This document shows positions 14,566-19,550 of a stretch of 19,550 bases of DNA, piece by piece (positions within the stretch are counted from its first letter, which is position 1; each line of letters opens with the position of its first letter). The DNA comes from CAYRIF01 sp964424205 (GTDB lineage Bacteria; Bacteroidota; Bacteroidia; Cytophagales; Cyclobacteriaceae). Location of the stretch: assembly GCA_964424205.1 (NCBI GenBank), contig CAYRIF010000029.1, positions 1-19,550 of the forward strand. The letters run 5' to 3'. The notes under the pieces are model-generated. The model saw nothing but the letters and a program-made list of their open reading frames with translations. It ran no database searches and was not told the origin of the DNA. The translations under genes were made by a program, and so were the position numbers.

Positions 14566-15849
14566 ATGAGAACTTTTGAACTAACACTGAGGTTACTGGG
14601 ATTTCCGATTGATGCGGCGACGAAAGCACTTAATAAAATTGCTCAAAAATCACCTGAGGAACTCTACGATTGGCAAGAACGAAAGAAGTGGGAGATATTT
14701 AACCATCATTATGACAATAATGCACATTATAGGAAGTTTATTGGAAATATTAGACCTGAAAAGTGGGAAGATATTCCCGAAGTAAACAAAAAAGACTTTC
14801 AAGTGCCTATTGCATTACTGTTGACCAAGGGTTATACGAAGAAGAATGTGTATTTGGCCAATACTTCAGGCTCTTCGGGTCACCCCTTTTATTTTGCAAA
14901 AGACAAATTTTCCCATGCCATTTCTTGGGCAATGCTACGGAAATGCTATCAGCAATATGACATTGATTTAAACGCGCCACAAGCACGTTTTTATGGAATA
15001 CCATACGACAAAAAAGCCTTTGTAATGGAAAAATTGAAGGATCGATTGGCAAACAGGGTGCGCTTTCCAGTTTTTGATTTAACGGATAAAGTGTTGGGAG
15101 ATTTTGTGAAAAAATTTGCTTCAAAAAGGTTTGAGTATATCTATGGTTACACAAGTTCACTGGTGTATTTCTCTCGGTATTTGATAAATAAGGCTATTGT
15201 TTTAAAAGATGTTTGCCCAACCCTGAAGGTATGTATTGTTACTTCTGAAATGTGCTTAGAAGAAGATAAGGAGTTGTTAAGAAAAGGGCTGGGTATCAAG
15301 GTTGCCAATGAATATGGTTCTTCGGAGCTGAGTGTGATGGGTTTTGAAAATCCGAATGGTGAAATGATATGCAGTGATGAACTTACGTTTTTCGAGAATG
15401 TGGCAGGCGCTGATGGAAATACAAAACTACTTTCTACCGCACTGCATAATAAGGCGTTTCCGCTGATTAAATATAATATTGGTGATATTGTTGCCATTGA
15501 TTACAATGCTGCAGGTAGAAAGATTATCTCGAAAATTACAGGCAGGGTCAATGATTTTGTGAAATTACCCTCTGGGAAAGTGGCTGCAGGACTGACCTTT
15601 TATTACGTTTTTAGAAGTGTTTTAGAATCTACTGGCTGCTTAAAGGAATTTATCATTCGACAAATAAAACTTGACACCTTTGTATTGGACGTCGTGGCGA
15701 CTGAAAAATTGAAGAAAGCAGAAATTGACAATATAACAATGAACATGGAAAAATACTTGGAGCCAGGCTTGCGCATAGAAATTAACTATGTCGATGAAAT
15801 TCCCCGAAAATTGAATGGTAAAATCCAGCACTTTTATTCTGAGATATAA
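14566..15849 (+). CDS. CapK/PaaK-like adenylate-forming enzyme (phenylacetate-CoA ligase family)
   Basis: 427 residues of the ANL superfamily branch that contains phenylacetate-CoA ligase and the capsule protein CapK. The phosphate-binding loop is NTSGSSGHPFYFAK (about 98-111). NEYGSSELSVMGFENPNGEM (about 246-265) is the adenylate-binding A5-like motif. FPLIKYNIGDIVAIDY (about 297-312) and ITGRVNDFVKLPSGK (about 323-337) carry the Asp and Arg near the hinge. EIPRKLNGKIQHF at the end includes the probable catalytic Lys. So the enzyme looks complete and should activate an acid as acyl-AMP. In polysaccharide clusters such proteins are thought to help add acyl or amino-acid groups to the glycan, but no substrate is known here. 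It is the last gene of the 9081-15849 operon. A hairpin with T-run follows about 75 nt downstream. Confidence 0.86.
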   Translation: MRTFELTLRLLGFPIDAATKALNKIAQKSPEELYDWQERKKWEIFNHHYDNNAHYRKFIGNIRPEKWEDIPEVNKKDFQVPIALLLTKGYTKKNVYLANTSGSSGHPFYFAKDKFSHAISWAMLRKCYQQYDIDLNAPQARFYGIPYDKKAFVMEKLKDRLANRVRFPVFDLTDKVLGDFVKKFASKRFEYIYGYTSSLVYFSRYLINKAIVLKDVCPTLKVCIVTSEMCLEEDKELLRKGLGIKVANEYGSSELSVMGFENPNGEMICSDELTFFENVAGADGNTKLLSTALHNKAFPLIKYNIGDIVAIDYNAAGRKIISKITGRVNDFVKLPSGKVAAGLTFYYVFRSVLESTGCLKEFIIRQIKLDTFVLDVVATEKLKKAEIDNITMNMEKYLEPGLRIEINYVDEIPRKLNGKIQHFYSEI

Positions 15850-15876
15850 CTACTTTATGTGTTGATGAAAACAGAA

Positions 15877-15954
15877 CGCTCCTATGGAGCTCAGCGGAAT
15901 CGGGATGTATTTCTACAAACAGTCGGCCTTTACAAGGCTTTTTGTCTTGAATAA
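15877..15954. repeat. REP-like repeat unit 1 (two hairpins)
   Basis: First hairpin GCTCC-TAT-GGAGC (15878-15890), then a spacer, TCTACAAACAG (15912-15922), 3 nt, and second hairpin GCCTT-TAC-AAGGC (15926-15938). The last 44 nt (15911-15954) recur at 16191-16234 with a single difference. Two opposed hairpins in about 80 bp resemble a REPIN. Confidence 0.8.
15926..15943 (+). terminator. Repeat-borne terminator-like hairpin after the CapK-like gene
   Basis: GCCTT-TAC-AAGGC is followed directly by five T, 76 nt beyond the stop codon of the last operon gene. The form is that of a short rho-independent terminator. Because the same sequence occurs again at 16206-16223 as part of a repeat, its primary identity may be mobile rather than regulatory. 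Confidence 0.45.
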
Positions 15955-16011
15955 GCATGTTCTTGAAGCATAGTTTGTTAGAGCATTGTGTAGCTGGCTG
16001 TAGATAGGATT

Positions 16012-16073
16012 TGCCCTGTAGGGGCATGCTGTTTGTAGATGCCAGAAGGGATGGCAAGTAGCGCCATAGGAGC
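16012..16073. repeat. Two degenerate REP-like hairpins
   Basis: TGCCC...GGGCA (16012-16026) is followed after 2 nt by CTGTTTGTAGA (16029-16039), the same tail as the other hairpins. A second hairpin, GCGCC-ATA-GGAGC (16061-16073), has one mismatch in the stem and a decayed tail. Confidence 0.6.
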
Positions 16074-16156
16074 GGCCAGTGAGGATGTTGAGTAATTTTA
16101 TAACAGCTATATTTTGTAAATCTATTCTAAATTATTTATTAGTGAGCGATGCAGAC

Positions 16157-16234
16157 CGCTCGTACGGAGCGCAATGGAATTTTGCTAATTTTCTACAAGC
16201 AGTCGGCCTTTACAAGGCTTTTTGTCTTGAATAA
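16157..16234. repeat. REP-like repeat unit 2 (two hairpins)
   Basis: First hairpin CGCTC...GAGCG (16157-16171), then TCTACAAGCAG (16192-16202), 3 nt, GCCTT-TAC-AAGGC (16206-16218) and five T. It is homologous to unit 1 along its whole length. The second half is near-identical, the first half diverged. The left end of the MITE-like element lies exactly at its right border. Confidence 0.8.
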
Positions 16235-16481
16235 CCCGCATTATTCATGCGATTAGCTTCGTGTGCCGTAATCCCGATAGTTATGGGGAGAAACATGCGG
16301 ACATAGTGTGCTATTTCAAAGGTTTTGCAACCTGTCTGCCAGGCAGGCGTAGCGGATGCATGAAGATAATTGCAAGACCCCCAAATTTGGGTTATTTATT
16401 TTTTTTCCTATTGTACTGTTAAGCAATATATTTCGCTGTTTTTCTTTGGTATTTTAAAAATACGGTGAATAATGCGGGTTA
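16232..16481. mobile_element. MITE-like element, 250 bp, 16-bp perfect inverted ends
   Basis: TAACCCGCATTATTCA (16232-16247) and TGAATAATGCGGGTTA (16466-16481) are exact reverse complements. No coding capacity lies between them. Inside are an imperfect dyad at 16272-16290 (TCCCGATA opposite TATGGGGA), a GC-rich palindrome CTGCC-A-GGCAG near 16335-16345, and CCCAAATTTGGG (16380-16391). The ends contain TAA/TTA, so a TAA-type target duplication cannot be separated from the inverted repeat. A non-autonomous DNA transposon derivative is the natural reading. I cannot name the parent IS family with confidence. Confidence 0.65.
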
Positions 16482-16634
16482 ATTGGTGCTGTGATATAAG
16501 AGATTAAGTGTGTTATATTTTTATGATGAAGTCAGATGTGATGTGCCTCTGCTATATTGAAAACAACTTTGTTTGCCGTACAATAATTACTTTTCGCTTG
16601 CATACTATAACTATAGTTTAATTAGTTTAGACAT

Positions 16635-16697
16635 GCTCCATAGGAGCAATCTGTTTGTAGGAATTAATTGGGTGGGGTAAAGAAGCTCCGTAGGAGC
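16635..16697. repeat. Two direct REP-like hairpins
   Basis: GCTCC-ATA-GGAGC (16635-16647) with tail CTGTTTGTAG (16651-16660), and GCTCC-GTA-GGAGC (16685-16697) with tail CTGTTGTAGA (16701-16710). In both the tail begins exactly 3 nt after the stem and both point the same way. A lone copy of the tail, TGTTTGTAGA, is at 16824-16833 next to a decayed stem. Confidence 0.75.
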
Positions 16698-16855
16698 GAA
16701 CTGTTGTAGATGATGTCTTGTCCTGATAATTTAGTGGTAGAAGTTGGAATTTTCTAATCATAAAAAAGACAGTGATATTTAAAGAATATATAGTTTTAAG
16801 CATAATGTCCCTGCGATATAATATGTTTGTAGAAAACATAAAAGGAATCTAAAAA

Positions 16856-16868
16856 GCGCCACAGGAGC
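16856..16868 (+). repeat. REP-like hairpin immediately before the transposase gene
   Basis: GCGCC-ACA-GGAGC ends 11 nt before the transposase ATG at 16880. The 3' arm includes AGGAGC, which could serve as a ribosome binding site at about 10-nt spacing. The stem would then hide it. The tail is reduced to CCTG. Confidence 0.55.
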
Positions 16869-16879
16869 GACCTGATAAT

Positions 16880-17344
16880 ATGCCGAATACCTATACACAA
16901 ATTTATATTCAAATTGTTTTTGCTGTTAAGGGAAGAGAAAACCTAATTCCAAAAAAACATAGAGAAGAATTACATAAATATATAACAGGTATTGTTAAAA
17001 ATAGAGGGCAAAAAATGCTTTCTATATTTGCTATGCCTGATCATGTGCATCTATTGATAGGTTTAAAGCCAACTATTTCTATTGCAGATTTTGTAAGAGA
17101 TATAAAGTCGGGTTCTTCAAAATTTATCAATGATAGCAAGTGGCTGAACCGAAAGTTTAACTGGCAAGCGGGATATGGTGCATTTTCATATTCTAAAAGC
17201 CAAATTGATGCTGTAATAAATTATATTTTAACACAAGAGCATCATCATAAGAAGAAAACTTTTAAAGAAGAGTATATTGATTTTTTAGAAAAATTTGAGA
17301 TAGAATTTGATGAACAATATTTGTTTGAATGGATAGGTATTTAA
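16880..17344 (+). CDS. Y1 (HUH) transposase, IS200/IS605 or REP-associated type
   Basis: Single-strand DNA transposase of the Y1_Tnp family, 154 residues, complete. The metal-binding HUH motif is HVH at 55-57 (in MPDHVHLLIG). The active-site helix is SQIDAVINYILTQEHHHKKKTFKEEY (107-132), with Tyr115 as probable nucleophile and Gln119 four residues later, the spacing used in IS608 TnpA. DFVRDIKSGSSKFIND (70-85) is a well-conserved region. No tnpB or omega-RNA-like partner is present. The short hairpins that crowd the upstream kilobase suggest a domesticated, REP-associated (RAYT) type enzyme rather than a simple IS200 copy. It is in the same direction as the glycan genes and splits their cluster. 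All key residues are present, so it may be active. Confidence 0.9.
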   Translation: MPNTYTQIYIQIVFAVKGRENLIPKKHREELHKYITGIVKNRGQKMLSIFAMPDHVHLLIGLKPTISIADFVRDIKSGSSKFINDSKWLNRKFNWQAGYGAFSYSKSQIDAVINYILTQEHHHKKKTFKEEYIDFLEKFEIEFDEQYLFEWIGI

Positions 17345-17374
17345 ACAAATGTAATTAATTCCTGGGGTGATATA

Positions 17375-18325
17375 ATGTTAAAAAAAATGAAATTAAGTAT
17401 AATTTGTCCGTGCTATAATGAAGAAGATTACATCGTTGATTTACTCGAATTTTTCAATACTGCATTACCGCAGGATAAGGAATTGTGGTTGATTGATGGT
17501 GGTTCTACAGACAAAACCAAAGATATAATTGCAAACTATCAAAAGAAGCATAACAACATCCAGTTGCTTGATAATCCTGATAAAATCGTTCCTTTTGCAT
17601 TGAATAAGGCGATTCCAAAGTGTAATGCAAATATGATTGTACGTCTGGATGTACACACAAAATATGCGCCTGATTATTTTGAAAAAATTATAGAGACCTT
17701 TGAAAAGGTAGAAGCCGATATCGTTGGTGGACCCACAAGAACAGCTTGTAAGTCACCTTTTCAATGCGCAGTGGCACATGTTATCTGCACCTCATTCGGT
17801 GTGGGCAACAGTCAAGTGCATAATATCACCTATGAGGGCTATTCGGACTCAGTAACCTTTGGTTCATGGAAAAAAGAAATTTTTGAAGAGGTAGGCTTTT
17901 TTGATACTTCACTGGTTAGAAATCAGGATGATGAGTTTCATTATCGCGCGAAGAGCATGGGTAAAAAAATATACCAGAACCCAGAAATTAAGTTGTGGTA
18001 TTATCCAAGAGACAACATCAAAGGATTGCTCAAGCAATATTATCAGTATGGACTTTACAAGCCAAAAGTCCTGAAGAAAGTAAACTCCGAAATAAAGCTC
18101 AGGCACTTGATTCCAAGTGCGTTTCTGTTGTATTTTATTTCTCTTCCTATGGCGATGATTACTTCTTTATGGCTTATCCCTTTGGGATTATACTTGCTAC
18201 TGGATGTGATATTCTCCATGAAAGCAAAAGTAGGTATTGTGGTTAAATTCCTATCCCTTTTTGCTTACCCAGCCATTCATGTGGGTTATGGATTTGGTTT
18301 TTTGCAAGGATTATTTAAAAAGTAA
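17375..18325 (+). CDS. Glycosyltransferase family 2 with C-terminal membrane segments
   Basis: 316 residues, or 312 if the second ATG (17387) is used. GT-A fold: LSIICPCYNEEDYIVDLLEFF (7-27), LWLIDGGSTDKTKDII (37-52), the metal/nucleotide site MIVRLDVHTKYAPDYFE (88-104), DIVGGPTRTA (115-124), and the catalytic-base region FDTSLVRNQDDEFHYRAKSMG (176-196). LWYYPRDNIKGLLKQYYQYGLYK is typical of the ExoA-like subfamily of succinoglycan synthesis. Hydrophobic segments at about 247-285 and 290-312 would hold the enzyme at the membrane. It begins 30 nt after the transposase stop codon, so it may now depend on transcription through that gene. GGGGTGAT nearby is a weak ribosome binding site. The sugar donor is not predictable. 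Confidence 0.92.
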   Translation: MLKKMKLSIICPCYNEEDYIVDLLEFFNTALPQDKELWLIDGGSTDKTKDIIANYQKKHNNIQLLDNPDKIVPFALNKAIPKCNANMIVRLDVHTKYAPDYFEKIIETFEKVEADIVGGPTRTACKSPFQCAVAHVICTSFGVGNSQVHNITYEGYSDSVTFGSWKKEIFEEVGFFDTSLVRNQDDEFHYRAKSMGKKIYQNPEIKLWYYPRDNIKGLLKQYYQYGLYKPKVLKKVNSEIKLRHLIPSAFLLYFISLPMAMITSLWLIPLGLYLLLDVIFSMKAKVGIVVKFLSLFAYPAIHVGYGFGFLQGLFKK

Positions 18326-18346
18326 TAGAAGTTATTATAGAAGTAC

Positions 18347-18354
18347 TATTTTTG
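18347..18354 (+). promoter_or_regulatory. -7 box before the GT-B-like gene
   Basis: TATTTTTG matches TAnnTTTG exactly, 29 nt before the ATG at 18384. No -33 TTG is visible. The leader contains a two-codon reading frame, ATG AGC TAA (18369-18377). Confidence 0.45.
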
Positions 18355-18383
18355 CAGTCACAGCAACAATGAGCTAAGCGTTA

Positions 18384-19430
18384 ATGAATAGTGTAAATGT
18401 AGGTATAGAATTAAAGGCAGGTACACTTGCGCACTTCAATCAAATCTATACTGGATTTAGATTACTGGAACGGCGTAAACTGATTAACCTTAGTTATAAA
18501 ATCGTTACTGACGATGAACTCCCGCTTAATATTCTGAAAGTCAATATCAATGATAAAAAGGTTTATTTTGATATGACCGATCATAGCCGAATAAATCAAA
18601 AAATATATGACTTGTCGGATTACTATTTTAAGCGAACGTTGCTAAAAACGGATGTTTCTAAACTATCCAAAGTAAAACCCCTTGGGTTCAATTATTCGGT
18701 ATATACCGGAAATTATAAATTAGCACAAGTGGCTTTGCTAAATGGTCATTTTGATTTATTTGCGAAGTACCTCGTTCGGTATTCTGGTTTTTTATCTAAA
18801 ATATTAAACGCAAATGACTCCATTTATACTAGCAATTACAAACATTTAGAAAGAAAACCTTTGAATCAGGAAGATGGAAAAATAATTTTTTTCACGAGGC
18901 TGTGGGATCCTGATAATACTACGAATACCTTGAAAAAGGATGAGCGTGTGATTCTTAATCAAGAAAGAATTACCTTGATTAATATATTGAGAAAAGAATT
19001 CAAGGAGCATTTTATTGGGGGGTTGTATGATGATGAGGTCTCAAAAAAATATGCACCTGAACTGATAGTGGATAAAGCGCTGGTGCAGAAAAAAAGTTAC
19101 TTAGCCAACCTTAAGCAAAGTAGTATAGGAATAGCCAATGTTGGGTTGGAAGGCTCTATTGGATGGAAATTCGCCGAGTATGTGACGCATTCCATGGCGA
19201 TTGTCTCAAATCCTATTGCGCAATACATAGTACAAGGAGACTTTGAATCAGGAAAAAATTATCTTTCCTACACTGATGTTGATACTTGCGTGAACCAGGT
19301 GACGAAACTGATGGAAGATACAGCATTGCGACATGAAATGATGCAAAATAATTATGCCTACTATCAGCAATACATGCAACCAGAAATGATGTTTAAGAAT
19401 ATATTAAATGTGGTGCTCGAAAGATCCTAA
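18384..19430 (+). CDS. GT-B-like glycosyltransferase (group 1 type), divergent
   Basis: 348 residues. The N-terminal half is not one I recognise (NVGIELKAGTLAHFNQIYTGFRLLERRKLINLSYKIV, then KVYFDMTDHSRINQKIYDLSDYYFKRTLL). The C-terminal half resembles glycosyltransferase group 1 domains. KIIFFTRLWDPDNTTN (about 167-182) is in the position of the usual GR.. strand. LKQSSIGIANVGLEGSIGWKFAEYVTHSMAIVSNPI (about 243-278) stands where the EX7E donor site normally lies. DVDTCVNQVTKLMEDTALRHEMMQNNYAYYQQYMQPEMMFKNIL is the common C-terminal helix pair. Similar proteins occur in capsule clusters. No signal peptide or membrane segment is seen. The assignment to a precise CAZy family is uncertain, and the usual Glu pair is not obvious. 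Confidence 0.7.
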   Translation: MNSVNVGIELKAGTLAHFNQIYTGFRLLERRKLINLSYKIVTDDELPLNILKVNINDKKVYFDMTDHSRINQKIYDLSDYYFKRTLLKTDVSKLSKVKPLGFNYSVYTGNYKLAQVALLNGHFDLFAKYLVRYSGFLSKILNANDSIYTSNYKHLERKPLNQEDGKIIFFTRLWDPDNTTNTLKKDERVILNQERITLINILRKEFKEHFIGGLYDDEVSKKYAPELIVDKALVQKKSYLANLKQSSIGIANVGLEGSIGWKFAEYVTHSMAIVSNPIAQYIVQGDFESGKNYLSYTDVDTCVNQVTKLMEDTALRHEMMQNNYAYYQQYMQPEMMFKNILNVVLERS

Positions 19431-19494
19431 ATCGATTAGGAGTTTTGGTGCTGTGTTACTTTAAAAAGAAGTAATTTTACAAAAAAAATATAAT

Positions 19495-19550
19495 ATGATT
19501 CCATTTTCCCCGCCATATGTAGATGACGATATCATCAATGAAGTAACGGA
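19495..19550 (+). CDS. DegT/DnrJ/EryC1/StrS-type sugar aminotransferase (first 18 codons)
   Basis: The ATG at 19495 opens MIPFSPPYVDDDIINEVT, which runs to the window edge. The IPFSPPYVDDD...I.EV start is typical of PLP-dependent sugar aminotransferases of the DegT/DnrJ/EryC1/StrS family, which make amino sugars such as 4-amino-4,6-dideoxy sugars for surface glycans. The polysaccharide context agrees. The catalytic Lys and the rest of the protein lie outside the window, so this is a call from a very short piece. TAATTTTA at 19472-19479 is one base away from the -7 consensus. Confidence 0.6.
   Translation, partial: MIPFSPPYVDDDIINEVT

Larger units (their letters stand above)
15850..16879. other. 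1.03-kb gene-free region: hairpin repeats and a MITE-like element
   Basis: No convincing coding sequence is present on either strand. The content is repetitive. Two homologous units of about 78 bp (15877-15954 and 16157-16234), further hairpins at 16012-16026, 16061-16073, 16635-16647, 16685-16697 and 16856-16868, and a 250-bp element with 16-bp inverted ends (16232-16481). The stretch 16482-16630 shows nothing else that I can support except a 10-bp palindrome, AACTATAGTT (16609-16618). The region separates the operon ending with the CapK-like gene from the transposase gene. Confidence 0.85.

Noticed and set aside
15782..16057. Minus-strand open frame of 91 codons across the end of the CapK-like gene and repeat unit 1
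   Set aside because: It reads through the hairpin repeat and antisense to the CapK-like gene, with no family signature. Frames of this sort arise wherever the repeat occurs.
16380..16391. Palindrome CCCAAATTTGGG as an operator
   Set aside because: It lies inside the MITE-like element, has no adjacent gene or promoter box, and is more simply part of that element.
16627..16839. Minus-strand open frame of 70 codons
   Set aside because: It consists largely of hairpin repeats, with no signature and no start context.
15878..16868. Regularly spaced short repeats as a CRISPR array
   Set aside because: Spacing and orientation are irregular, units are short palindromes with variable stems, there is no constant repeat of 24-40 nt and no cas gene.
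16880..17344. Full IS605-type element with tnpB and guide RNA
   Set aside because: The next gene is a complete glycosyltransferase 30 nt downstream; there is no tnpB fragment on either strand.

Overview
The window looks like a low-GC member of the Bacteroidota, probably Cytophagales- or Flavobacteriia-like. The signs are a large single-chain PurL, a BlaI plus M56-peptidase pair carrying a TonB C-terminal domain, a DUF4159 protein, weak Shine-Dalgarno sites, and several promoters fitting the Bacteroidota -7 consensus TAnnTTTG. One run of exactly 100 N (9530-9629) marks an assembly gap, so this is draft sequence.

Left part (1-8900, all genes on the minus strand). Reading leftward from about 8.9 kb: a small toxin-antitoxin pair whose RelE/ParE-like toxin is broken by a 2-nt frameshift; a secreted DUF4159 protein; an operon of two secreted TonB-C-domain proteins and a small coiled-coil, probably lipoprotein, gene; a third secreted TonB-C protein with its own promoter; a BlaI-type repressor overlapping an M56 (BlaR1-like) membrane peptidase that itself ends in the same TonB-C domain; rsmE (16S rRNA m3U1498 methyltransferase); and purL, cut by the window edge in its glutaminase domain. 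The four homologous TonB-C domains beside a one-step protease/repressor pair are the best candidate here for an uncharacterised envelope-sensing system.

Right part (9000-19550, all genes on the plus strand). This is a surface polysaccharide cluster: a gap-interrupted GT2-like protein, two overlapping GT4-type glycosyltransferases, a Wzy/O-antigen-ligase-type polymerase, another GT4, a CapK/PaaK-like adenylate-forming enzyme, then (after a 1-kb gap) a GT2 enzyme, a GT-B-like enzyme and the first codons of a DegT/DnrJ/EryC1-type sugar aminotransferase. Genes overlap or nearly touch from 9081 to 15849, so they probably form one operon with an internal promoter before the polymerase gene.

The cluster is split at 15850-17344 by a selfish-DNA island. 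It has an intact Y1 (HUH) transposase of the IS200/IS605 or REP-associated type, preceded by about nine short hairpins. Several hairpins share one grammar: a 5-bp stem, a 3-nt loop, about 3 nt, then CTGTTTGTAGA. A separate 250-bp MITE-like element with perfect 16-bp inverted termini lies among them. The island resembles a REP/RAYT (REPIN-like) system. The hairpin repeat after the CapK gene also has the form of a rho-independent terminator.
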